Shown one piece after another: positions 12,301 to 28,706 of a stretch of 64,000 nt of DNA. Numbering within the stretch: position 1 is the first letter of the stretch; every line of letters starts with the position of its first letter. The position numbers and the translations under genes are program-made. The DNA comes from Telopea speciosissima. Taxonomy: Eukaryota > Streptophyta > Magnoliopsida > Proteales > Proteaceae. The notes under the pieces were generated by a model. The model saw only the letters and a list, made by a program, of their open reading frames with translations. It searched no databases and was not told where the DNA came from. The stretch spans positions 6,014,001 to 6,078,000 of the forward strand of contig NC_057924.1 in assembly GCF_018873765.1 (NCBI RefSeq), read 5' to 3'.

Positions 12301-13128
12301 GAAAAAGCTGGCCAGTGACTAGCAGTTAACAGGTGAAAGACATGATTTCAACTTAGATCAAATACAATTATTTTAACTTTACCAGCTTAGCAAAATGGAG
12401 CTTCATGAGCTGTGCAAAGTTACCTAGTCCAACTCTTCATGCAAACCAGTTCCTTAATTAGGAAGCCTGTTGTCCATATCTAGTCAATTAACTTGTTCTA
12501 ACCACTGCATGTAATTTGAATTCATTCAGAACAAATTCAGACAACTACAAACCTCAATTACTTAGTCATCCATGTAAATATTGATTAGTGGAGATCATCA
12601 CTAACAGGGGAGTGTTTTATATACCTACAAAATCCTGATGGTAAAGTAATTAGCCCAACAGATAACTTGAAAATCAGATACAGATTATAATCAATTATTG
12701 AAACCATCCCTTCAACATGTCTGTGTTCCAGTTTAAGGTGCTTCACATGAAAGAACGTAAAAGAAAGTTGAACAAACAGAGAAGAAGCATTGGTTGCAGT
12801 TAAAGAGAAACTATGTAACAATGACAGAAATCGGTTTATGTTGATCAAATGGCCGTACTTGAGTAGTATTAAGGAGTGAGGCTTTCTCCCTCTCTTGTAT
12901 CTGAGCTTCCAATAAGGATATTCTTTCCATAAGCTCTGCATTCTTCTGACGTTCTCTCTGCAACTGGGCTGAAATCTCTGCAACAACATTAATGTTGTCT
13001 TCTTTCACATCCCGCTCATCACAACCCAATGGAACTGGGTGAACAGAAAACTCTAAGGAACACCCTCTGTTTCTCGCACACAATGCAGAAGCATTAACCA
13101 AACTAGCACAGGAATGTAGTTCTGCCAT
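6380..13128 (-). CDS. Conserved plant protein with a degenerate tyrosine-recombinase-like domain
   Basis: Six exons: 13128-12859, 11435-10563, 10024-9834, 7968-7762, 7457-7397 and 6973-6380. All have GT/AG junctions and keep one frame of 731 residues. Residues about 50-85 form a coiled coil (Glu/Arg/Leu heptads); 168-198 is an Asp/Glu-rich acidic tract; 317-515 is a conserved globular domain; the C-terminal 200 residues are Pro/Ser/Tyr-rich and look disordered. I remember near-identical plant proteins (wording such as SHTIRKIIVFASLGIRHGCE), so this is a real, conserved gene, but I know no assigned function. The globular domain follows the order of a phage-integrase/Crypton-type catalytic domain. 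Arg351 stands in the G-L-R-x-x-E position; Phe477 and Lys480 replace the His and Arg of HxxR; Lys502-Tyr503 replace Gly-His; Tyr512 sits nine residues after Tyr503, where the nucleophile belongs. I infer a domesticated, probably inactive recombinase acting in the nucleus. Intron 3 carries a solo LTR and a SINE. Confidence 0.85.
7523..7545. repeat. G-run in intron 5 side of the recombinase-like gene
   Basis: A nearly pure run of G, broken by one A, lies about 65 bp beyond the start of exon 5 (7457). On the coding strand it is a C-run within intron 4, upstream of the exon 5 acceptor. Confidence 0.8.
8115..8734. mobile_element. Solo LTR, probably Ty1/copia
   Basis: A 620-bp unit starting TGTTGGAA and ending TTTCTAACA, flanked by the perfect 5-bp repeat CAAAA (8110-8114 and 8735-8739). 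TG...CA ends and a 5-bp duplication are the mark of an LTR retrotransposon. The inner GTGGGACTAAAAGTCCCAC palindrome is common in plant copia LTRs. A TATATAAAG box lies at 8501-8509. No internal region is attached, so it is a fossil left by LTR-LTR recombination, now inside intron 3 of the recombinase-like gene. Confidence 0.8.
9055..9231 (-). other. Protein-like open frame of 58 codons inside intron 3
   Basis: On the same strand as the host gene, an ATG at 9231 opens a frame containing NELSENEIEAYVSMGKRIHA and LGVLPEKINLFTMYQQLCG before a stop at 9055. The composition looks like real protein, and a second short stretch at about 8810-8890 reads ENEGDAIEELLCMGMVCQ before a possible GT donor. 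I do not recognise the family. It lies just downstream (in transcription order) of the SINE. It could be a nested gene fragment, an alternative exon, or chance. Confidence 0.3.
9268..9430 (-). mobile_element. Au-type SINE (tRNA-derived)
   Basis: 163 bp, read on the minus strand: a tRNA-like head with ACCTTGGCGCAACGGTAAGG (A-box region) and GGGTTCGAG (B box), then the Au-SINE body with GGGTAAGGCTGC and GGGAGCCTCGTGCACTGGG. It is flanked by a 23-bp direct repeat at 9245-9267 and 9431-9453 that differs at one base, a clean sign of target-primed insertion. Sequence and order match the plant Au SINE family as I remember it. It lies in intron 3 of the recombinase-like gene, in the same orientation. 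Confidence 0.9.
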
Positions 13129-14323
13129 TAATAATATCCAAACCCTGCTTCAAAATTTATAAGTTTCCAGCAAAACCCACATAAAAGGGACCGGTCTTCA
13201 ATGCACAGAAAGCAGAGAACCAAAAACCCACAAAGTTCGAAGCTTTTGGGGAAACCGCATTAGGGATAAAGATCAAACACCTATAATGCAAGTTCAAAAT
13301 AGGCATCCAAGATCAAAATCTATAAGAAAACAGTGAAACAAAGAGATGGGTCTTTTTCAGAATTTGAGAAGAACATTCATTTAACACATCAGATTACTTT
13401 TAAAACCCAATACAGAAAAACTAAATGAGACGAAAAGAAGACAGAACCCAGATAAGACAATGGGGGAGATGAAGCATCAGTAAAGGAAGTTGATTGAGTT
13501 ACAGAGAGAAAACAGAGAAATGGGAAAGGAAGACTTCTAGAGATTTCTTCTGTTGTTAATGGAAATACGTAGGATTTAGAGAGATGATCAGGAGAGTCTT
13601 ATGGGTTTTGATTATTGTATAAGAGGGCGGCGGGTACCGAGGGATGGGGCATGCAACACCACGTGCTTCACAAAACCTTCTCATCTCTCTCTCTCTCTCT
13701 CTTGGTCTCTGTGTTCCTTCTCTAAGTGAACTCCCAAACATTAATAATAATTTCCTCGGCTCCAAATTCTATAATCCATTCTCAGGAGACAAAGCTCTTA
13801 GCTCTTAAGTCAAGTGAAATCCTTTGTACCTCGTAACTTGAGAACTGATGGGGAGAGGAAAGGGGTCCCCCCAACCCGGGCTTTCCTCACCAATTTCAAA
13901 GATCCTATATTGTTTTTCCTTTTTTTTCTTTTCTTTTCTTTTCTTTCACCTTATGTTATTATTTAGAACAGAATCACAGATTATTAGATCCCACCCAAAA
14001 GCTTGAATTACAAGAGAAAAAACCAAAAACCAGAGCACAGCTTGGATTGATCAATTGTTCAGGTCTGTTCAAATGTTATACCAGGAGCCGGGCCCCCCCC
14101 CCCCAGCCCCAGCCATCATCCTCAATGAAAGATCAAACTTGCTGATGTCAGTAATCAGAGGTCGTTGGCAGTAGAGCATCAGCAACAGTCAATTGATATA
14201 AAATGCAGCTGGCTAGTGAGATCCATCAGTCTCACTGTACTGAAAACTAGATTGGACTATACAATTTCTCTCAGTATTTGCCGGATGATGATCCCAACAT
14301 GTCATCTTGGCTTTGATACTAAT
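13129..14323. other. 5' leader and promoter region of the recombinase-like gene
   Basis: Upstream flank of the minus-strand gene. It holds a CT microsatellite at about 13685-13701 and a C-run near 14093-14104. No protein-like frame is seen. The exact transcription start is not visible. Confidence 0.4.
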
Positions 14324-14936
14324 TGTTGATTTCAAATTAAACTATCGTTCTTTGATATATTAAAATCAATTGATAGCAATGAAAGGATAATTTCATTTCA
14401 TTATACAAGATGGGCGATTAGTCTTATAGTCACAAAGAGACGTTGATCTCCTAGACCCACCAATAGGGCCTCTATTTCATAGTAGATATTCAAGTTGGAG
14501 ATATGTGGCAGTAGCAGCTGAGGTACTACCATTGAGTGGCTATACCTATAAGGCTAAGACGGAAAGAAGAGAGATTACAACTCCTCTATTGAGAATTGGA
14601 TCTATAGTACAAGATGGTTAAAAGAGTTTCTCTCTTGTTAGAAAAACAACGTCGAGAAATGAGATTTGCATAAGAAAACGGAAAAAGAAGAGAAGATCAA
14701 ACACACAACATAAGGATTTTACGTGATTCACCTTCAAGAAGATATGCTACATCTACGGTCGGTGATAGAATATGGTTTCTCTATTTCTCTGAAAAATATT
14801 ACAAACCCTCAAATCTCACTTTACCCTCTCAACGAGATAAGAACAATTTATAAGGAAGTCCTAATCCAGAAAAATAAAGAAATACCCCAAGAACCCCAAA
14901 AAACCCACTCGATTAGGTTAAGACCAAAACTTAACA
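14324..14936 (-). mobile_element. LTR remnant with adjoining primer-binding site
   Basis: A 613-bp stretch bounded by TGTTGATTTC and ACTTAACA in the given strand. Immediately beside it (14308-14323) lies a sequence that, inverted, resembles the initiator-tRNA-Met primer site (TGGTATCAGAGC type). The inner motif TACGTGATTCACC..CTACATCTACGGTC is common in plant copia LTRs. It is a fossil with no coding region attached. No target duplication was found, so the ends are approximate. Confidence 0.45.
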
Positions 14937-16311
14937 TATGTTGAAATACATATCATTTCGAAGGTCTCGATGAGCTCTACAAAAAATAGTGCCAATATGT
15001 ATGCATTTTTTGACCTTTTTTACGCGTTTCGAAGGCAAAACGACCCTCTAAAGATTCCCCATAATACTTTCTGAATTGAGATCAGGCTTCACCAATAACA
15101 TCTGTCTCTCAAAATAAATAAGACCCATTGATATTGAAAAACCCTTAACCTTGGGGTTGGTGGGCTTGCTAGTGCTTTTACAAATTCATACATGGAGATT
15201 GTGAGAGATCCTTTCTGGGCATTGTCCTACCGAGGAAGAGAAAGAGAGAGAGAAGGAGAGAAAAAATTAATGGTTATATTGACTGGCGAGTCCATTACAC
15301 CGACCCCTTCCCTATTTGCTTTTAAAAAAATGGATGCACACGTGCAGGTTAAATGTTAGTGGGGTACAAGGTAGAAACACAACCTCACGTGCAATACTAA
15401 CTTAAATGGTTTGTCTCAAATGTAAAGCTTTGTCAGGGGGAATATATGAGACTTAACCTTGGATTCCATCATTCTAATTATAATTTATACCTTAATGGTT
15501 CCATGGAAAATGTGCTCTGATGAGTAAATGAAGAAATACTTAAACTTCTCAAGAGAAAGTAGAAAATGAGGGTATCCAGATCCACCACTGTTTAAAACAT
15601 CGGAAGCAGATTGATTGAATCGATCCGATTTTAGGGTGTTTTTTTCATCAGATCACTATGTTTTCAGATTTGAGGGGCCGATTGTAGGGTTTTTGAGACC
15701 GTTTTGATCATCGATTCCGATTTTCATAACCCTAGTTTCCATTCCCTTCTGCTTTATTCTAATTCTAATAAAAAAAAAATAAAGGAACCAAATCTTGGAA
15801 ATTCATGAATTGCAAGTGGGCTTGTGGTATAGTGTTTTGTTTGTCTTGTGGTTTGTGTTTAATAAGATTAAGTCCTTTGGTAATGATGCTTCCACTTTTT
15901 CTATTGATTAGTTCCACATGATATGTTAGGTTAAGCTTTAAAATAGGAGAAATGAAGGTGATTAAAATAATTTTTGTACTTATTTGGTAATGAAGACATA
16001 ATATATTTTAATGAAACCATGATTATACCATTTTGGTTGCAAAGTGTGGGATTCAGGAAGTAAACTGGTGCCAGGCAAGCCTTGCAATGAGGATGATTGC
16101 CAATTTCTACTTCTTCTAAAATTATAGAAAAGACAAAATATGGGCTTGCCAATTAGTTTCTTTGCAACTATGCCTAAACATTTTTCACTATTATTTTGAA
16201 GCCCTCTCAAGACCTTTACAATAAAAAATTATGCTCTTTCAAGATAAGTAATTGGAAGGAATAGTTTTATTATTAGAAATAGAACATCTTCTCTTGATCA
16301 TTAAAAAAGGA
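14937..16311. other. Intergenic DNA, no gene seen
   Basis: AT-rich sequence without recognisable genes. The first ~150 bp may belong to the adjoining LTR remnant. Confidence 0.35.
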
Positions 16312-16830
16312 TAAATTACACCTGAGATATGTAATATTTTGAGAAATTACGACTAAGGTATTTTATGTTTCTCATATTATGTTTGGGGTCCCTAAACAAG
16401 AATAATTTTCAACTTTGCCCATAAATTATTTTAACTTCAACAGTACCTAATGTTTCACATATAATGTCCTAATCCCCCACCGATGACAGTAGAGGTAATT
16501 CTGAATCCTAACATGGAAGATAGCAAACAATTGATAAATATGAATCACACCGTCGACGATTATTTGAATGTTCAGCAGGAAAGTTTCTCCGGCATTGGCT
16601 TCAGATAATCCATTAGGAGGAAGATCTCATGAAGGGTGCATGAGGATGGAAATTTTGAAATTTTCTCATGGGCAAAATAAAAAATTTGAAAAGTTTTGAT
16701 AAGTTAACTAACGGTTCCTTGTTTAAGTAATCCAAACACAATATGTGAAACATTAGATATCTTAACCGTAATTTCTCAAACATAATGATATTTGCATATA
16801 AGTATATTGCAAATATCATTATGTAGGCCC
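16312..16830. mobile_element. TIR element with about 80-90-bp inverted ends
   Basis: The left part (TTTTGAGAAATTACGACTAA, then TGTTTCTCATATTATGTTTGG) is matched in inverted form on the right (GTTTGAGAAATTACGGTTAA, TGTTTCACATATTGTGTTTGG). The pairing runs for about 80-90 bp with scattered changes. No transposase frame lies inside. A 43-bp palindrome sits at the right edge. Target duplication not resolved, so ends are approximate. Confidence 0.5.
16781..16823. repeat. 43-bp near-perfect palindrome
   Basis: CATAATGATATTTGCA pairs with TGCAAATATCATTATG across a short AT-rich loop. It could extrude a strong hairpin. It forms the right margin of the TIR element and abuts the next MITE. Confidence 0.8.
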
Positions 16831-17252
16831 CGACCAGTTGCAAGGGAAATAAAGGAAAAAGAAGTGAAATCAAACCAATACTAATGTGGAAACTTTTGTA
16901 ATCACTTCATTCCATGATTGTGTAACTAACACCAAAATATTCCCAATCTGGTTATTAAATTTACTTTATTTTGCATCTAATTCCAAAGGATCCACTTGGT
17001 CGGAAGGGAAATTAAAGAGAAGATAAGTGAAAATTTTCAAACAAAAAAAAAAAATGAAAATATCACAAACTCCAAATCATTCGATATTTGTTATTAAGTT
17101 TCACTTTTACTTTGCAAAGTATTGTTACTAGATATGGTAAGGAATTTAAGTAGATTGTACAATCATGTTAAGTAATGATTACAAAAGTTTCTTTTTTTGT
17201 TTGAAAATTGTCCATTTCCTTCCCTTTTATTTTCCTTGCAATCAAATGGAAC
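16828..17252. mobile_element. Composite MITE of the GTTGCAAGGGAAA family
   Basis: Begins with CAGTTGCAAGGGAAAT and ends with the inverted form TTTTCCTTGCAATCAAATGG. A middle segment (CTTGGTCGGAAGGGAAATT near 16997) looks like a second start, so this may be one copy inserted in another. Internal words such as CTCCAAATCATTC are shared with the copy at 36324. Confidence 0.45.
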
Positions 17253-17327
17253 ATTTGATTTGAATAAGCAAAACAAAAATTAGGGAAAATGAACGCCACC
17301 CGGTCACACATTGTGGCGTGTCCTTGC

Positions 17328-17429
17328 GCCTAGACACAGAGGTGTGCGAAACGGTCAGTGCACCCCCTAGAAAGGCGGAAATCACCAGGGGTGTGCCGGT
17401 CATTTTGCACACCCCTGTGTCGGGCCTGC
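17328..17429. mobile_element. Imperfect hairpin element
   Basis: Arms beginning CCTAGACACAGAGGTGTGCG pair with CACACCCCTGTGTCGGGCC with several mismatches. The centre contains GCCGGTCATTTTG, like the core of the other hairpin MITEs. Ends and target duplication unclear. Confidence 0.35.
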
Positions 17430-17736
17430 CCAAGATGGCAAGCATGGCATTGTTAACGAACTGACGCACTATAAAGCCCAGGATGGAGCCCAGCCAAGAG
17501 AAACATTTGTTCTTAATAGGCCCAGAGCCCGGCCTGGTCGTACTCTGAACAGACTTGGGTCTAAATGTTAGGCCCGAGCCCATCTCGGCCCATCAAATTT
17601 CCAGCCCTTACGGGTGTGGGTAGAGATGAAGAGAGCAAGATTACGTTGACCACATATGGCTCAGTCAAGTCCACAAAGCATTATCCCAAACATTTGGATT
17701 CACCTATCCACATTCTCCGCTAAATCATAAACCTTC

Positions 17737-17901
17737 GGCTCTGTTTGGTTGCAAGGGAAAGGTAAGTGAAATATATTTTACACGAACAGTCATTTTAGTG
17801 TTTGATTATAAGGGGAATTTAAATATTTCCTTGAAAAGTGAAATATATTTTACAAGAAATACAAATATTTCCCTTTGCTTTCCTTGCAACCAAATGGGAT
17901 C
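17737..17901. mobile_element. PIF/Harbinger-like MITE
   Basis: 165 bp with inverted ends GGCTCTGTTTGGTTGCAAGG and GATCCCATTTGGTTGCAAGG (inverted right end), flanked by TTC at 17734-17736 and 17902-17904. End sequence and 3-bp duplication suggest the PIF/Harbinger (Tourist-like) group. Same family as 36324-36670 and 38367-38577. Confidence 0.6.
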
Positions 17902-17904
17902 TTC

Positions 17905-19463
17905 ATCCTCATTACGTCAAGCAAAGAACTTCTTCCGCGTTGCCTGCTTGCCATTTTAACTGCAATTTAATGAAAGTGGCACAATATTTCATCAGTGTGT
18001 ATCAGATTTGAAAAGAATTTTAAGTCATAACATATGAGAAATCACACCTCAAAGACTGATTAGAATGGAAATGAGCTTGACTAATCTGTGGCTTGGCAGG
18101 TTATTAGTTGATGTAGGTGGGCTCTAAGACATGCAAGCTGACTGATTGTAAGGTTAATAATTGAAAGGAGAATTTGAACTAAATAAGAATTTATACATTT
18201 CAAAATTACTAATTAAATCTGTTTAGTTTCTAAAGTTACAACTCCTTAAAACAATAATTTCTTAGACAATTTTTTTCTTTTACCATAAATGAAAATGAGA
18301 TGCATTCAATCATCCTTGAAGAAGTTCAAAATAAACAGACCAAGTGTAGGCAGAAAAAATAGAGAACTAGAAGTAGAGAACAGGTTCTTGAGCAATTGCA
18401 TGAGCTAATCAGATTCTATTTTCAACTTTACAAACCCAAGCTTGTTTTACCAGGAGGGCATTCTCTTTATTGCATCTGCTTCAGCAATGAAAGATAAAAA
18501 ACTTGTAAAAATGGAAAGTCCAAAAAAATATGAAATATTTAGAAAGCCTAAGAACATGAAGTAGTATCTATTCCAACAAATAACAAGTGTTTTTCTAACC
18601 CAAAAAAATATTGTTTGTGTAATAGAATAAAAAAAAAATTGGTGATTAACTAGAAAGAAAGAAAAAAAGGCTTTATAATATGATAGTAATTACTTGTCTA
18701 TTAAACAAGTCAAAAGATAAAATATAATATATTTAATTTAGAAAATATTTATCTAACTGCAGTGTATGGGAGTGTAAAATGACAAATCTGACCATTGAAT
18801 ATCTAAGAAATAGTCTGAATTAGCAGTGTGTACTATTTCAGACTCATTCAATCATATGATTACCAAAGAAAATATATACTCACCCATGTATTGGAATATT
18901 CCCCTTGCATTATTTCCAAAACTCTTCAACTTTTCATTGAGTTTCCAAAGCTTCATTCTCTTAACCAATACCTTTTTTTTTGTTTTTTTTTTTTTTGTTT
19001 TTTTTTTTTTTGGGGGGGGGGCTAAAATTTGATTTGCAAGCATGGGACCTTGAGATCTCTGTCCATAAAATTTCAGTCTCATTCGACCTCACAATGCGGC
19101 CTTCAACTTCACAAGTGGAAAAGAAAAACTGCCAACAATTGGTATTCAACAAAATATAATCATCCCGAAAAGGAAATCTCCTCTTATTAAGGCATGATGA
19201 AGAAATACAAGCACAGTAAAACAAAAGAACCTAGAAATTAGATTATGCACAAAGACTACATTTTTCAACTACAAACAACGGAAATGATCCTCTGTTTCCG
19301 AAGAACATTTATGAAAGGCTCCATTGAATGTCAGCAACACAAATTAGACCTCCAATGAGACCGTTCGGCTGTTGAGTTGCTCTCATAGTTTGGTATGCAT
19401 AGTCATCAAATTAAATGTAATACACAAACTCGTTCAAACGTACATAGCCACTGATAAGTTGAA
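17905..19463. other. Intergenic DNA and CDPK 3' flank
   Basis: AT-rich DNA with no gene seen. Bases 18969-19022 are a long T-tract broken by single G residues and ending in a pure G-run. The last 250 bp probably include the CDPK 3' UTR. Confidence 0.4.
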
Positions 19464-26130
<6,667 letters not shown>

Positions 26131-27614
26131 ATCTACGTACACCTCGAATTCACACTTTCAAGAGAGATGAATGGGTCAATACTAAGATCTTTGGAGCTAA
26201 TTTTTGGAAGATTTGGGATATTCGGAAGAGCCCAGATCAGATTTTCAGAGCTGAAACTGATATTGCAGGTGAAAAATAGGAGAAAAAAAAAATCCAATTT
26301 GGATTCTAGTACTGGGATTCAGGTCTTGGACCCAATTTCAAGGAAAATCTGATTGAAGAATGATAACCAAAAAAAGTCAAGAACCCAGACCAGGAATTAG
26401 TATGCTATGAAGAGAAAGGGAGGAAGTAAGACGGAATCAACAGAACCCAAGAAAGGCAAAGCAAGCGGTTTGAATGAGCCTGTATCTTAGAAGTTAGACC
26501 TTGTCTCAGGTGTCGTTTTTCAGAGAAATGGCGAACACTCTTTCCCTTCAATTTTTCAAATATTATATGGAGAGAGAGAGAGAGATTCAAAGTCGTCGAC
26601 GCATTGGAGAAAATAAAAGAAACTGTTATGCTTCTCTACTAAGCCATCACGGATCCGTGACGTGGTACCCAGATCATGTTAAATACTTGACTTACACTCA
26701 GAAGATTTTTATCGATGGAATGCGTTAAATAAAATCCTTTAAACTATCACATATCAAAGGATTCGACTCATCTCCATGTGCAATGGGTTGTGTCGCACAT
26801 ATCCCGATGTACCCAGCTCATGTTAAGTATTTGATTGATACGTCAAAAGTTTCATAATTTAAGAAATGTGTTAAATCAAGCCTTTTAACCTATCACATAT
26901 TATGGGATCCAGGTTCTCTTGTAGGAGTGCCTAAGGGATGTGTACGACACAGCCCAGCCGTTGGATACCTCCTGGGCACTCACTGGGTGTTGGTTTCTTG
27001 GAGAGAAACTCGATGCCATACTAAGCTAGTCCAATCTAGTGCTCATACATTAGGTCAAACCCCCATTATGCACATAATATACTCAAACCCAGTTGGTCAT
27101 TGTCTGCTTCAATACCACTAGAAAACATTGAAAAAAAACAATGCACGGCTGTGATAATCTGATATGTTCACATGGGTCCCATTCTTCAACAGGACGAATG
27201 ATACTCCAACCCTGCAAATATATAAATAGTGTGACTGAGTTTTCAAAGACTACAAAAGGGAAGAAAATGAAAAGCTTCTTTTCAGAAGGTAAAAGGAAAG
27301 GTAAAAAAATTCCAAAAAATTGAAGAAATTGAAAGGAAAACGCGGTTTTGTTGGGTATATCATAACAGGAAACATGTGGTGGAGTGAAAGATTCAAAGAC
27401 CAGAGCAGATAGAGAGGAAAAACAGATCAGATCACAAAACAGATAAGACCGAAACCTATGAAAAGCCCAAAAAGCTTGTAATGGTATATTCATTCATATT
27501 ACAGCTATTCTAGTAAGTTTACATCTCTGGAAAAAGCTTCTACATGGAAAGGAAAGTTCCTTTTATTGAACAAAGCAGATTCATTCAGAATACTGATTTA
27601 ACTGGAAATTTATA
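26131..27614. other. CDPK 5' flank with a GA microsatellite and a diverged direct repeat
   Basis: Contains the CDPK leader and promoter region. A GA run lies at about 26570-26585. Two related ~105-bp segments (about 26658-26765 and 26805-26905) share TACCCAG.TCATGTTAA and TATCACATAT words in direct order. No other gene is seen. Confidence 0.4.
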
Positions 27615-27770
27615 ATCTCTGTGAGGGAGTGTGGCCCCTGTGTGTGGGGGTCAATGAGGAGCGCGTGAGTTAGCACATTGGGGGTAGGATTCTGTCTTTC
27701 ATGGGGTGAGGCAGTCATTTCGTCCCCCTCTATGTCTGAGTGTGGGTGGTACACTCTCCACACAGAGAAC
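27615..27770. mobile_element. Diverged hairpin MITE, TTCTCTGTG ends
   Basis: About 156 bp with ends TCTCTGTGAGGGAGTGTGG and inverted TCTCTGTGTGGAGAGTGT. The centre has GGGGTAGG and GGCAGTCATTTCG, resembling the core of the hairpin family. Arms are diverged and no clear target duplication is left, which suggests an old copy. Confidence 0.45.
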
Positions 27771-28519
27771 TTTTATCTTTTATAATTATTCTCTTACTTT
27801 TCTTTGTACAAATTAGTGCCTTGCCCACCTATATCATACTAGTCCTCAGATTTCAAAAACTGAGACTAGATTGGTTGGATTGGATGATTCAGATTGAATT
27901 TGATTCTAATCTATTCTAACCAATTCCAACTAATTCAGATAAGAATGGACATTGATCGATCGATTCAATCTTAGTTCTAAATATCATAATCTTGATTGGA
28001 CCTGGTTATTCTACATGCATATTAAGGAAGGAACTTCTAACCTCAACCTACAAGGTGGTACGTGAAATTAGGCTCAAATTTGATAGACATGTAGGCCTTA
28101 AAGTGTTCTACTCACATGTCTAGTTTTAATTCAAAACAAGGTTTAAAAAAATAAGAAACATGTCGGTTGAATTGACTGAGCTAAATCTCGATACCTATTG
28201 ATCCAGAAACTCAAGAAGGGGGTGTAGGGTTTTTACACCTTCTAGTTGGTTCCACCTAAATCGAACTTTGAGCACAACAAAGTTTATCAAGTGATAAAAC
28301 AAAACTTTCTTTGAAAAAAAATGAGAGATTCGATGGTTGTTGGAAGAACCAGTAGTAGGCCGGTGTGCATATACATGGGAGAGTATGGTATTAGGTGGGT
28401 CGTGGGAAGGTAAATGGTTGAATTGAGATTATAATTTGACATATGACTTATTCATATCTTTCATTAGAAATCCAAAGGTTAAAATTCTCACATCAGTCTT
28501 TTATATGGCAAAACTAATG

Positions 28520-28697
28520 GAATCGTTATCCCCTCCAATTCGTTGCCCGTTTCAATTCCTCACATAGGAGTGAAAATGGCCACCCTATCCCCTGCCTGAA
28601 CACACTGCCCAAGATGGGGTAGGGTGGTCATTTCTGCTCCTATATGAAGAATTGAAAGAAATTGGAACGGACAACGAATTGGAGGTGATAATTATTC
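28520..28697. mobile_element. Hairpin MITE, Mutator-like (9-bp target duplication)
   Basis: 178 bp. The ends GAATCGTTATCCCCTCCAAT and inverted GAATAATTATCACCTCCAAT continue into arms that pair almost to the centre, where GGGGTAGGGTGGTCATTT is found. Perfect 9-bp duplication AAACTAATG at 28511-28519 and 28698-28706. Confidence 0.8.
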
Positions 28698-28706
28698 AAA
28701 CTAATG

